From the NCBI GenBank assembly GCA_027886175.1, contig JAJNNQ010000142.1, positions 2,920,501-2,984,500 of the forward strand: a stretch of DNA of 64,000 nt, written 5' to 3'. The translations under genes were made by a program, and so were the position numbers. The notes under the pieces are model-generated. The model searched no databases, had not been told where the DNA came from, and worked only from the letters and a program-made list of their open reading frames with translations. The stretch is from Phylloscopus collybita. Taxonomy: Eukaryota > Chordata > Aves > Passeriformes > Phylloscopidae. Of the stretch, positions 20,973 through 32,290 are shown in pieces (position 1 is the first letter of the stretch; each line of letters begins with the position of its first letter).

Positions 20973-21067
20973 TACATGAAGAAGAAATGTTGAAGGAATC
21001 CCAGGGCAGTCAAGAACATCTGCGGGCAGAGCTGGAAGAGGCTAAAATTTCACTGCGGAAGGCAGAG
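20973..21067 (+). pseudogene. SYCP1: SYCP1-like exon (SQEHLRAELEEAKISL)
   Basis: Intact frame HEEEMLKESQGSQEHLRAEL continuing EEAKISLRKAE, between an AG (20971-20972) and GTACAC. It aligns with the SYCP1 stretch containing HHLTKELEDIKVSLQRS. Confidence 0.7.
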
Positions 21068-21183
21068 GTACACCTTGCTTACAGTTTTCCAGTATAAATA
21101 GACTAGATGAGCATTTGCATAAATAATTATGGATACTTTAGATATGAAACAGCTGCTGCTGTGAGTGTCAAAAACACGTTTAG

Positions 21184-21391
21184 AAACGATACCATGTTTG
21201 GAAGGTTACTCAAAAGAACTTAGAAACCGAATTCCAGGCTACAGTGAAAACATTAATTCGGGTCACTGGAGAAAAGGAAGCACGGGAGGAAGAAGGTAAA
21301 AAAATGAAGGCTTTGCTCTTGCAGCCCTGTCAGAGGAGTTGGAGTCTTCTACTGCCAATTTGAAAAGCTTGCTGCAAAATGAGCACAATAG
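21184..21391 (+). pseudogene. SYCP1: SYCP1-like exon with A-run frameshift
   Basis: Contains TQKNLETEFQATVKTL and RVTGEKEAREEE in one frame, then LSEELESSTANLKSLLQNE in another. These match consecutive SYCP1 segments (TQKALEEDLQIATKTI; then VTE..SLEELL). The frame changes in the seven-A run at 21297-21303, consistent with a one-base length change. Donor AATAG|GTAAAT. Confidence 0.72.
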
Positions 21392-22554
21392 GTAAATTAA
21401 AGAGTTTGAATTCGAAGAGCCATCTTACAGGTTGCAGTCTATGACAAAATCAGGAACAATTAGAAGTGAAGCTGAAATTTGGAGTGGTCTAAATGCAGAG
21501 AATTTAATGTAGGTTATTCTTTAACTTGTGATGGTTGCTACTGGTCTGTAAAAAGTCAGTTTTTCCCCCTCCAACTTCCATCGTTCTGTCTTTAAGAAAT
21601 ACAGATTTCTGTAAGTTTGTATTTGTTTACTCTCATGCCTAGTGTTCCGAAACTGTAAAAGTTAAATTTGTTACGTATTGCAGGCAGATACATCACCTGC
21701 TTGTTGAAAGGTCAGTGTTTTGAAAGTGCTTGTGGTAAGACTCTCTTCTTGTCCTTGAAGTTTCAAGTGCAAAAGTGCTCAAAAATGAGCTAGGCAGTCA
21801 TAAAAATACTTTCTGCTGGCCCTAGATCTCATCTGACAGATGAGAAATGTAATTGCATGTCTTTGTCTGCGTTCGGGGCATCTACACAGAAGTGTTCAAA
21901 AGTGAATTGTTAATGCTTGCCTAGAATGAGGCAAAGTGAGAATTCCACACCAAACACGACCTTGGTGTTGAGTACTTGCAAAAAAAAAAAAAAAAATACC
22001 CCTATTGTGAATAATGTGCATGTAGAAAACATTTGGAAGTTAGTACGTTGGTCTTTGTTAAATTCTATAAATGTATGTCATTTTCTATTTTTAGATTCTT
22101 TTTTTTTTGTAGTAAATATCCTATTTTTAAAAAGAGGAAAAGGAAAAGAAAAAGAAAAAAAGAAAAGCTGGTTTCCTTTTTCAGCATTTCCATGTGATAC
22201 CTTCCAACTTTTTTGCTGGAGCAATGCAGATGCATCAATACTTGGAGAACACTCTGGTCTTACAGTCCATAGTTTATTTGAAGCCATAACTGGGGAAAAC
22301 ATAATAGGCTCTAAATTTTATTGAAGATAAATAATTAGTTTCTCCTCAGATACAGATTTGCTAATGCCCTTCTTAATCATATTTTTGAAGTCTACATTTA
22401 GATTAAGCCATAAATCAGCTTTACAGCTTCTGAACTTAATCCAGCAAGTTCTGAGAACTGGGTATTGAAAAAGGGTAAATACTTTCTCCTGCCTGCTAAA
22501 TATGAAAAGTTATTTCGTTTCTGTTCCATTAATGTTACATTACACGTGCTGTAG

Positions 22555-22616
22555 AAGAGATGACTAAAGTAAAACATGACAAAGGAATGCAACTTGAAGA
22601 GCTGTCGGAAACTCTG
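22555..22616 (+). pseudogene. SYCP1: SYCP1-like exon (EEMTKVKHDKGMQLEELSETL)
   Basis: Intact exon between CTGTAG and GTAAAT. It aligns with SYCP1 ELEEMTKLTNNKEVELEELK, one of the clearest matches in this block. Confidence 0.78.
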
Positions 22617-23883
22617 GTAAATGTTCATTTTATTCATCTCATGGCATTTGATCTTCATATGAAATTCTTCTTGCTTTGTGAGTATCTTAAATGTCATAAA
22701 CAAACACCATCTAGTCTGCCTGAACATTTCTGCTAAACTTTCTCGCACGCAATTTCAGCGTTGTCTTTGAAGAACTTCTTTATTGCCACTGTTTTTCTTG
22801 TCTCCTGTGTTTTGATCTTTGCTGTCTGCTGTGTTTTTGATTTTTCTTGTCTCCCATGTTTTGGTTTTCCTTGTCGAGGTTTTTGGTTATTTCCTTCTTG
22901 GTTGATGCCCATTCAAATGCCACTCCCTCTGGATATAGTTTTCCCGGTTTTTTTCTTACTTAGAGGAAGGTAATTGGCTCTGGCCTCTGTGAACCCTCCT
23001 GTACTGTGACACAGGCCCATTTTCTGTCACAGAAGCCTAGGCTACATGAAGTCTACTCTTAAGAGAGGTTTATTTTCATTATGATTTTATATTTACAAGT
23101 CTAACAAGAAACTGCATCAACTGAGGTGAAGGTAGTGTGAAATCGGGTGTGCATTTTCCCATGTCTGTGCATTGCATGTTCTAAACTGAGTTTCACTCAT
23201 TTTCTAAAATGGGCAAATGGGAGGACTTTTACTGAAGAAAGACCTCGAGGCTACTGCAGAAAAATTTGCAGAGAGAGGAAAAATTTGGAGAGAGAAATGA
23301 AAATGCTCTCCAAGTCCAGAGAGGTCTGGAGTAGGGCAATGGTAACACGTTTTTACAAATATTGAAGTTACACATCACAATTTGTGTACAAGTACATAAG
23401 AAACAGCACACAGAGCAGTGTCCCACCCTGCACTGAGGATGAAGACACAGCCCTGCTGATTGCCTTTCTGTTCTACTGTATAGAGCTGGATTTCTCTGAT
23501 GTTTCTTTAGTCCTTTTTATTGAGATGAATATGGTAAAAGCCCATGAAGTCCTTCTTATTTAGATGAGTAAAGTAAAATCATAATGAAAATAAAGTAAAT
23601 GTCTTTATTTAAAATGATGTCCAAGGAATCTGATTTCAGTAGTTTTGCAGGCTAGGTGATTAAACTCACAGCAGCGGACGTGTGCAGCACTGGTGTCAGA
23701 GTTCACTGTCTCACACCACTTCCATACCCCACCAGAGAGATGTAAAGCTTCAGTCTGGATAATCCGTGCCGTGGATGTCGTTTGGTTCTTCTGAAAGCCT
23801 TGCGCTGTTAGAGCATGTCTGATAACCTCCGTGAGCTGTAGTTTACACATGGGCACTCAAAACTCTTCCTTCTCCTTTCGCAG

Positions 23884-23987
23884 AAAGAAATCCATGATTT
23901 GAAAGCACAGCTGACCAGTACAGCTGAAAAGGAACAAGGTTATATAAACCACCCCTTGACTCTGAAAACAGGTCTTGAACAAGAGGC
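23884..23987 (+). pseudogene. SYCP1: SYCP1-like exon (KEIHDLKAQLTS)
   Basis: Follows TTTCGCAG and ends at GTAAGA. KEIHDLKAQLTSTAEKEQGY aligns with SYCP1 KEVHDLEIQLTAITTSEQYY, and the remainder with KDLKTELENE. No break in frame. It is the last SYCP1 exon of the first block. Confidence 0.82.
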
Positions 23988-24896
23988 GTAAGACCATTTT
24001 GAAAATAGAGTATTTCACTTTTTTTGCTGTTATGTAGAAGTTATTTTAATGCACAGTGCAATGAACAGTGATTGTTTTCTAATGAAAGTTTTGAACCACG
24101 CAGTATGACGTTAATTATATACTCACACTTGTAAATTACGTTTTCTCTATTTGTATGTATTCTATGAAATACGTAGTTGATCCATATTTCTCTGACTTAG
24201 TTAACAAGAAGAGAAAATGGCTGATTTCATTGTTAATTCTGCTTTGAACTACATCATCTTCACTAATTATATTTATATAAAAGTTGACTCTGGTTTTCTT
24301 TCCTTCTTCTGTCACATTTTTATGTCACTGTGACTTTGCTGCAGCTGTGATGTGTGACAAAAGCCCTCCCCTTTTCCCTCCACTTGGGACAGGTGAGAGA
24401 TGGAACTAAACCCCAAAGGAGTTTCTGCTTATTGATTATACGTGAGTTTTACTGGGAATTACCTCTGAAATCTGATAAATTGTTCGTGAATGTGGCCACG
24501 AGGGTCGTTGAACATGCCAGCCCAGATCTGCAAACAGGCAGTGCCAGAACAAGAACCTCTGAAATGTAAACCAGGATTTAGTCAATTGACTCACGACTGC
24601 GTGCTGTGCCCAGGTCCTTTGTACAAATACTGTACAGGGGAAAACCAGAACTGCACATTGCTTGTGCTGGGTATTGAATTTTGGGCATGGGGTAAATAAA
24701 AATGAGAGGCAAATGAGGGAATTGCTTCTGCATGTAAATGTTGTTGTCCTAAAGGAGCCATCGGCTCTGTACCAAGACTTGAGTCAAAGGTTTTATTTCT
24801 TTAACCCCCCCCCCCCCAGGCCCTTTAGAGGCTACAGTTTGTGCCATGTAGAATTCCTAAGGGCTGACATCAGGAAGTCTGTGAGCCGTATCTAGC
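23988..24896. other. Spacer between the SYCP1 block and the MIS18A island
   Basis: AT-rich to 24600, then mixed. It includes a run of about 15 C at 24805-24819. I recognise no exon. Confidence 0.5.
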
Positions 24897-25377
24897 CGAC
24901 TTCGGCCGAACCGCACCGAACCGAGCTCAGCCGAACCAGCCGCCTGCTCTCGTGCCCATTAATTAGCGCGACTGCGCTCACTGCCTAACGAGCTTCTGCC
25001 CGCCCCCCGCTCCCGTCCGTGTCCGTGCGGTGGCTGGCAGCCTGGCCAGCAGGGAAACACCGAGCAAACGCCGCTCTGCGGGGGGAACGCGAACCGGCGG
25101 CGCCGCTTTCCCGCTCGGTGCCTCAGCCCCGCCCCTCAGGGAGCCGAGCCGAGCTAAGCTGGGCGGAGCGCAGCGCAGCGAGCGGCACCGAGCGCAGCCG
25201 AACAGAGCCGAGCTTCCCCGAAGAGCCGAATCTAAACGACTGCATCCGGAAATAGCCGAGGTGTGCCGGGAACAGCCGAACAGAGCCGAGCTTCCCCGAA
25301 GAGCCGAATCTGAACGACGGCATCCGGAAATAGCCGAGGTGTGCCGGGAACAGCCGAGCATAGCCGAAGAGCCGAAA
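24897..25377 (+). promoter_or_regulatory. MIS18A: CpG island promoter / 5' UTR of MIS18A with 78-bp repeat
   Basis: CpG-rich DNA dominated by AGCCGAA/GCCGAGC motifs. A 78-bp unit is repeated at 25201 and 25279 with a partial third copy. It leads directly into the MIS18A start codon at 25378, where AAAATGG gives a favourable initiation context. Confidence 0.65.
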
Positions 25378-25623
25378 ATGGCTGAGTTCAGCTGTTCAGC
25401 TGCCGCTCCCCTGGCTGGCTGGCGGGACACGGTGCCGCTGTGCCCGGAGCTGGAGCGCTCGCTGCCGCTGCTGGAGCCGGGCGGCGGCCGGGCCGAGCGG
25501 CAGCAGCAGCAGCGAGAGCGGCGGGCGGACGCGGCCCCCGTGCCCGCGGTGTTCGTGTGCGCCGGCTGCAGGCGGCCCGTGGGCGGCACCTGGAGCTGGG
25601 TGAGCAATGCTGAGGAGAGAGCG
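25378..25623 (+). CDS. MIS18A: MIS18A first exon (first half of the Mis18/Yippee domain)
   Basis: MIS18A is part of the Mis18 complex that licenses CENP-A loading at centromeres. The exon gives 82 codons: [12 protein letters not shown], a leucine-rich stretch, a short QQQQ run, then [19 protein letters not shown], which matches the start of the Mis18 domain including the first CxxC zinc pair (CAGC). It ends at GCG|GTGAGT. The second CxxC pair and the C-terminal coiled coil should be in later exons; I find none in the following 18 kb. The frame is intact, but the gene is incomplete here. An alternative donor lies at 25600. Confidence 0.8.
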
Positions 25624-25914
25624 GTGAGTGCCAGCGCTGCCAGCCCCGCGTCCCCGCGCTCCCTCCCTCCGTCCCCCTGGGGGCCCGGAGCGGAAGATCT
25701 CCAAGCTCCCCGGAGAGTGCGGATGGTGAGGGCCGGTGCCGGCCGGACACAGCCCCGGGGTAGTCGGGGGTTCCCGGGGAAGGCGCTGAGGACAAGGCCG
25801 GGAAAGGGCCCGGAGTGCTCGTGTGCTCCCGAGAGCCGCTGGAACACGTCCTTGGGGTGCTCTGTACAAGCCGCTCGTGGCCTAAGGGAGAGGGATTTCT
25901 CACAAGGACACGGG

Positions 25915-26160
25915 GCGATGGACAAGGGGAACGGCCCTAGGATCAAGGGAGGCAAGTTTCGATTAAATATCAGGAAGAAATGTTTCCCTGTGAGGGTGGT
26001 GGGGCCCTGGCACAGGGTGCCCAGACAAGCTGTGGCTGCCCCTGGATCCCCGGCAGTGTCCCAAGGCCAGGCTGGACGGGGGTGGAAGGTGCCCCTGCCC
26101 AGGGCAGGGGGTGGAATGGGATGAGCTTTAGGGTCCCCTCCACAATTTAGTGATTCTGAT
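25915..26160 (+). mobile_element. CR1 LINE 3' fragment
   Basis: Shows the CR1 3' signature 'atcaggaagaaatgtttccc', 'gagggtggtggggccctggc', 'aaggccaggctgga' and 'gcccagggcaggggg'. 5'-truncated and non-coding. It lies in what would be the first MIS18A intron. Confidence 0.85.
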
Positions 26161-28095
26161 CACTCTTGCTGAGGTCAGTCAGCTTGAGGAGCTGTTGCAA
26201 AATCGGGCTGAAAGATGAGTGCTCATCATTTACACTGTGTAAAGCAAGAATGAATGCTTGACAATGTTCTAATGCATGGGGGTTTATTGGTGGGGGGGTT
26301 TTTTTGGTTGATTTTTTGTTTGTTTTGTTTTGTGTTTTTTTATTATTATTATTATTTTAGAAAAGAGATGGGGAAAGATGCTTCCTTTAGTTTTCTTCTG
26401 AATGACTGTTATTCCTTCCTTACAGCATGGTAGAAAGCTCTGACACTTAGCAAGGCTGCAGAGAGTTACTGTGTGGACAGTGAATGAGCTTTCAGAGTAT
26501 GAAAGTAGCAAGGAGAGGATCAATTGGTGTGAGATCAGAGCTGAGCCCTTTCTGACGTCCACACGTGCTCTTTGTGTTGTCAGATTCTGTGTGTAACCAA
26601 GTATGTTTCCCTGGTTATTTTTTCTGTTCAGGTAACTCAAAGAGTTTGTTACTGACATACCTACCAGAGGAGCTTACATTACTCCGGTGTCATTTGTGAG
26701 GCACTTTCTGCTCTGACAAGTTTTTGAAGGCTGCTCAACAGCAATAGACCTCATTCTGGATGTTGGAAGGTGAGGGAAGTGAGGGTCGCATCCCAGGAGC
26801 CTGATTTTGGAATGTTTTATGGCATTGGCCGAGAAAGCTTTTACTTCGGGGCTTTCCATAGTCTGCCCCGTGGCGTGTGCTTCAGCTTAGAGCCCTCAGT
26901 GTGCAGGGACAGGAACCTTTGGGGAAGGTCTTACAGCTCTGCTCAATGCTTTGTGAATGATGATGGTTTTCTGGAAGGAGGCTGTCCATTCTGACCCATT
27001 TTCTTCTCTCTCCTTGCAGACTGTAGCTGCTGGAAGGCTGAGGTGAGACCAGGATGTGCAAAATCTCTGGCTCTCCGTGTCTGCTGTCAGTGACGACATC
27101 GTGGAAGATGCTAAAGACTGAGAACTTTGGGGTTTTTTCCCCTGAATCCCAAGACTCTCTCTGCAGCTGTGCCCTGTATAGCTCTTCTAAGAGTTTCTGG
27201 GCTTAGAAGGATTTCTACAGTCTGCAATATTTATCTATAACTCAATTAAAAAGAATCCTGCTGTATCAATGTGGTGTTAATTACTTTGAGTTGGTTAAAT
27301 AAGCAAATAATAAGCAAATCACTGAGAATGGCTTTGAGCTTCCCTTGGATAGCCCTTGGAGCTGGCAGCTCTGATTTAATTTCTCTTCATTCCTTTAATG
27401 TCTTTCAATTATTTCTTAAGCAATTACTGCCATTAGGATATACAATAAGGACAAACAGCATCTCTGCCCCGCTGGATCGGGAAGTCCAAGCCCAGTTCCT
27501 TGGAGAGATTGAGGGGATGGGGAGCTGAGCCTCGGGCTGGGTTTTGACAGTGGGGATTTGGTGACGAAGAAAGAGGAGAGATCCCCAAAAGGTGGTTAAG
27601 GCCAGTTCTGCTGCCTTTGGGTGCTCCTACCCCCACAAAATCATCCTGGTTAAGTGGGACTTGGAGAAGCAGCGGGATGTGCCATGGGGCCTGTGCTGGG
27701 ACCCCCAAACCCTGGTCAGGGATGCTGGGAAGTGTCAGCTCCAGGGAACGCTTCCGAGGGGCTGGGCTGGGACCCCTCAAATTCCAGCCAGAGATTCGCT
27801 GGCACTGCTGGCCCTTTGGGACACTACTGAGAGGCTCCACTGCCTGATCCAGGGAGTTCTCCCCTTATTTTCTGTGGTGCTTAGAACCTGGCAGGTCATT
27901 ATAGCCCCACAGGTGGAAAATCTCACCAGAGCAGCAGCTCACAGAGCAGCTGTGTGATCACAGACGATCACACAGAAGCCAATGTGAGAGAGGAAATGAG
28001 CTGCTCCATGGATTTATTTTTCCCAATTTAATTTTCCCAATGCATTTTGAACTTAGACCAGAATCTCTCCCCTCAGACCCCGTATTTTGAGTTTT
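26161..28095. other. Unassigned DNA between MIS18A exon 1 and the GC-rich region
   Basis: Contains a T-rich run (26280-26360) and otherwise ordinary sequence. Small possible exon borders (for example around 27020-27048) exist, but no protein homology is recognised and no MIS18A exon 2 is found. Confidence 0.5.
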
Positions 28096-28595
28096 GAGTT
28101 TTCTCATAAAGAATTCTCTGCCTACGCTGGAAAAGAGATTCGCTGGCACCGCGGGGAGCGGCGGGGTTTGGGGGGTCCCGGGGCCGGCACGGGGGCCCCC
28201 GCGCCCCAGCCGGTCCCAATCAGCACCAGGAACTCGGCGCCGCCGTCCTCCCGTGCCCGGGCCCCGGCAGGAGCCCAGCGCAGCGCCGGCTGCAGGCGGA
28301 GCAGGAGCGGCTCCTGCCGCCCGCGGTCATCCCGGTGCCGATCCCGGCCCCAACGCTGCCCCGCTCCTCCGGCCCCGAGACCCACAGCCCGCCCGCCGGG
28401 AGAGAGGCGGCTCCGCTGGGGATCCGCAGCCAGCACGGGCAGGACCCGAAGCGGAACTCCCGGTGCCATTCCCGGCCCCGCCTCAGCGCCGCGGGCTCCG
28501 TGGGTTCGGAGCTCGGCTCGGCTCGGGGCTGAGGGGCGGGGGCGGGAGCGATGGTTCCGCCCCAGGGCAGGGCGGGTGCCGGCGGCGGTCGGGGG
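28096..28595. promoter_or_regulatory. CpG island
   Basis: Very CpG-dense sequence before the GGTCCCGGG minisatellite. Parts of 28240-28370 resemble, in reverse complement, 31770-31960 on the other side of the large inverted repeat. No gene identified. Confidence 0.5.
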
Positions 28596-28599
28596 CGGT

Positions 28600-28970
28600 A
28601 CTGGGCTGTCCCGGGGGCGGTCCCGAGGGCGGTCCCGGGCGGTCCCGGGCGGCCCCGGGGGAGGGTCCCGGGGGCGGTCCCGGGCGGTCCCGGGGGCGGG
28701 TCCCGGGGGCGGTCCCGGGCGGTCCTGAGGGCGGTCCCGAGGGCGGTCCCGGGCGGTCCCGGGGGCGGTCCCGGGGGCGGTCCCGGGCGGTCCCGGGGGC
28801 GGTCCCGAGGGCGGTCCCGGGCGGTCCCGGGGGCGGTCCCGAGGGCGGTCCCGGGCGTTCCTGAGGGCGGTCCCGGGGGCGGTCCCGGGCGGTCCCGGGG
28901 GCGGTCCCGGGGGTGGTCCCGGGCGTTCCTGAGGGCGGTCCCGGGGGAGGGTCCCGGGCCCGGCACAGGT
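28600..28970. repeat. GC-rich minisatellite (GGTCCCGGG units)
   Basis: About 370 bp of 10- to 12-bp units such as GGTCCCGGGC, GGTCCCGGGGGC and GGTCCCGAGGGC. Nearly all G and C, with self-complementary CCCGGG in most units. Open frames here are compositional. Confidence 0.92.
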
Positions 28971-31580
28971 GCGCGGGGACCCAGGGCGCCTGCGCGGGGA
29001 CTCAGGGCGCCTGCGCGGGGCGGGGCCGAGGTGATTTAATCGCCCGCAGTCACCGCCGCCGCCATTTGCTCAGAGCGAGCGTGTTGGAGCGCGTGGTTGC
29101 TGTCCGGGGTCCGCAGCCCGGGACAGGACGGGCTTCGGCTTCCCTTTTCCTTCCCTCTATCCCTCCTTCTTTCACCCCGTGTTCCCCTTCTTTCTCTCCC
29201 TTTCCCCCTCGTCCCCAAAGCCGACCCCTTTCCCTCACCTTTCAGCCCTCCCCTCCTATACCCTTGTCTACCCTTCCTCCTCCCCCTATTCCCCTTATTT
29301 TTCCTCTTCCCTCCCCGCTCCTTCCTCTTCTCTCCCTACCCCGCTCCTTCTATTCCCCCTGTCCCCCTCCTCTGTCCAGCCTTTCTCTTTCCCCCCACTC
29401 GTTCTTTCCCTTCCCCTCCCGCTTCCCTCCACACTCCGACTCCCCTCCCTACCCCGTCTCATCCCCTGCTGCTTCTCCCCTTTCCCTCTTTCCCGCAGCC
29501 GCGGGGCTCGGGGGTGCCGGATAATAAAGCCCAAGGGCCGGAGCCCGGCGCCCCCCGCCCTCGCTGGAAGCCCCCACACGGGGACAGCGCCGCCCGGCGC
29601 CCTGTCACCCCATACAGCGCCCCACACCGCCGGGGCTGCGGCTTTCCCCACATCACGCTGGGGTGCCCCGGCGGGGTCGGGGCTGCGGCTGGGGCGGGGG
29701 GGTCTCGTTGGGGGAGGGGGGTCCCGGGGTGGGGGGGTTGAGGTTTGGGGGGGCCCCCTCATTAGGAGGGGGTCCCTGGGGGGGGTTGGGGGGGGCAGGG
29801 CCCCCTCCGGAGGAGGGGGACCCTGGGGGGGGGGGGGTCGGGGCGGGCCCCCTCCGGAGGGGGGGGTCCGGGGGAGGGGGCGGGGCGGAGGGGGGCACTC
29901 CCCCCCCGTCCAGTCCCCGCCTCCTCTCCCGGATCCCCGCCTCCGGACGGGGCTCGCCCCGGCCCCCTCCCCGGGACCCCCTCCCCCGGACCGGGGCCCG
30001 GGGGGAGGGAGGGGGGCGGGCGGGGTGGGGGGGCCGGAGGGGAGAGGCCGTTTCTCTGTTTGGTGACATGTCTGTTCGCACTGCTGAGTGACGTGACGTC
30101 CCCCGCTTCTCCCCCCACCCGCCCCCCTCCCTCCCCCCTGGGCCCCGGTCCGGGGGTCCCGGGGAGGGGGCCGGGGCGAGCCCCGTCCGGAGGCGGGGAT
30201 CCGGGAGAGGAGGCGGGGACTGGAGGGGGGAAGTGCCCCCCTCCGCCCCGCCCCCTCCCCCGGACCCCCCCCTCCGGAGGGGGCCCGCCCCGACCGCCCC
30301 CCGGGGACCCCCTCCTCCGGAGGGGGCCCTGCCCCCCCCAACCCCCCCCAGGGACCCCCCCCCTCCGGAGGGGGCCCTGCCCCCCAACCCCCCCCCGGAC
30401 CCCCCCCTTCGGAGGGGCCCCCCCCCAACCTCAACCCCCCCACCCCGGGACCCCCTCCCCCAAGAAGGGAGCCCCCCAACCCGCAGCCCCCCGACCCCGG
30501 GACCCCCCTCCCCCAGTGAGGGATTCCCCCAACAACCCCAGCCCCGACCCCGCCGGGGCATCCCAGGGTGATGTGGGGAAAGCCGGAGGCCCGGCGGTGT
30601 GGGGCACTGAATGGGGTGACACGGCGCCGAGCGGCGCTGTCCCCGTGTGGGGGTTTCCAGCGAGGGCAGGGGGCGCCGGGCTCCGGCCCTTGGGCTTTAT
30701 TTATTGTCCGGCACCCCCAGCCCCGCGGCTGCGGGAGAAGAAAGAGAGGGGAGGACAGAGGATGGGAACAGGCGGCAGATGGGGGGGTCGGGGTGGGTGA
30801 GTCCAGGACAGAGGGCAGGTGGGGGTGTTGGGCTGTGCAGGGCAGCAGGAGAAGGGGCAGGCGGAGGCGGGGTGGGGGGAAGGAACGGTGGAGGAAGGAA
30901 GAGGAGGGTTGAAGGCAGGTGGGGGAGAACTGGGAGAGGGAAGGGGAGCAGGGAGGGGACTGGGGGGAAGGAAGATGAAAGGCGAACGGGAAGGATAGAG
31001 GGTAGGGTAGGGCTGCCATTTGTAGAGGAATAGGGAGGGGGAGTGGGGGGCCACGGGGCCGGGGAGGGGGGGAAGGAGGGGTGGACCAGGGGGGAGAGCG
31101 GGGGGGAAAGAGGAGAGAGGGGGAGTGAGAGGCGACAGGGCCGAGGGGGAGAAGGACGGGGGACCTAGGGAGAAGAGGGGAGTAGGGAAGGGAGGGAGGA
31201 GAGAGGGGGAGTGGGGGTGACAGGGCCGGGGGAGGACGGGAGGGTAGAGAAAGGAGAGGGGGGATGAGGGGCCGCGGGCCCGGGGGGGGAAGGAGGGGAG
31301 GGCTAGGGGGGAGAGGGAGGGGGGGGGGGTAGGGAAGGGGGGAGGGTGTGGGGGGTGGGGGAGGGGAGAAAGGGAGGGGTGAAAGGAGAGGTACAGAGAA
31401 AGAAAAGCAGAAAAGAAAAGTATAGAAGAGGCAGAGAGAAAGAGCGGCAGCCACCTCCCGCTCCGAGCGCCGAGGGGCAAATGGCTCGCAGCTCCCCTCC
31501 CCGTGGATTAAATCCCCGCGGCCCCGCCCCGCGCAGCCGCTCTGGGGCCGCGCGCACCTGTGCAGGTCCCGCCCGTCACA
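28970..31580. repeat. Large imperfect inverted repeat (palindrome)
   Basis: Left arm about 28970-30055 and right arm about 30100-31580 are reverse complements. Clear pairs: 29909-30020 with 30105-30222 (nearly perfect); 29500-29680, including ATAATAAAGCCCAAGGGCCG, with 30560-30740; the C/T tract 29140-29490 with the G/A tract 30720-31450; and 29000-29110 with 31440-31570, including GCGCGGGGCGGGGCCG. The centre spacer is about 50 bp (30050-30100) and contains TGACGTGACGTC. The right arm is longer in its purine tract. Each arm also holds CCTCCGGAGG sub-repeats. Long frames on either strand are artefacts of composition. Confidence 0.85.
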
Positions 31581-32290
31581 GCTGGGCCGGGCCCGCCCCC
31601 CGGGGCCCCGCCCCGCCCGCGCCCCTCAATTGCGGCGGAGCCGCCGCCCCCTCGCTCCCTGTGCGCATGCTCCTCTGCGGATGCGGCGGGACCGGCGCTC
31701 GGAGCGCGGTGCGGAACCCCAAGCCAGCGGCTGCTCCCGGTGCTGCCTCTCCCCCGGCCGGCAGGGTACGTATGGATCGGGGCCATCACCGGCGGCAGGA
31801 GCCGCTCCGGGACGGTCCCTGGGGCCGAGCGCGGCGCTGCCGCTCCTGCTTCGGCTGCGGCCGGCGTGGGGCTCCGGGCACGGTGCTGCTGCGGCCGCAG
31901 GCAACCGGGGCTCTGCCGGGAACCGCGCACGGGAGAACGGCGGCGGTCTGTCCTCGTGCCGGGTCGCGGCCGGGGCACGGGGAGTGCCGCGCCCACCCCC
32001 GGCCCCCCCCTAAATCCCGCCGCTCTTGGTGCCCCCATCCCGCGGGTACTGCCCGTACCCCCCGCGGGTGTGCAAAGCCCCCGCTCCGTCACCCCTGAAG
32101 CCACCGCACCCCTCAGGGGAGAGCATCGCCTGGCTCCCCCTTCCCCGTGTCCGCACACCTGTGGGGCTTCACCCGCCGCACCCTTGGGAACCGGCGGGGC
32201 TGGAGCACCGTGACTGGGAGGAGCCGCTCGGCTGGGGCCCGGGGCACGGTTCTGCTCCGGCTGCTTCTCCAACACCTGCCGGCTGAGGTG
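31581..32290. promoter_or_regulatory. CpG island on the right of the palindrome
   Basis: CpG-rich with several SP-type GGGCGG/CCGCCC boxes. Part of it (31770-31960) resembles the left CpG island in inverse orientation, so the symmetry may extend beyond the arms. No gene recognised. Confidence 0.45.

Larger units (their letters stand above)
19081..23987 (+). pseudogene. SYCP1: SYCP1 front-middle exon block, decayed
   Basis: SYCP1 is the long coiled-coil transverse filament protein of the synaptonemal complex. Exon-like segments in correct order match its front-middle coiled coil: 19081-19132, 20102-20169, 20555-20654, 20973-21067, 21184-21391, about 21430-21490, 22555-22616, about 23240-23340 and 23884-23987. 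Most have AG before and GT after. Damage is clear: stops or a frameshift in 20555-20654, a frameshift in an A-run in 21184-21391, and frame changes around 21430-21490 and 23240-23340. The SYCP1 N-terminus is not found. Introns remain, so it is a DNA duplicate, not a retrocopy. The matching later exons are 33 kb away at 57502-61300. Assignment rests on remembered vertebrate SYCP1. Confidence 0.8.

Noticed and set aside
25030..26124. 364-codon open frame across the MIS18A exon
   Set aside because: Only 25378-25623 has protein homology; the rest is 5' repeat, intron and CR1 sequence.
29295..31454. 719-codon open frame on the minus strand
   Set aside because: Runs through the palindrome and its C/T-rich tracts; Pro/Ser/Leu composition is dictated by base content and similar frames occur in other phases.
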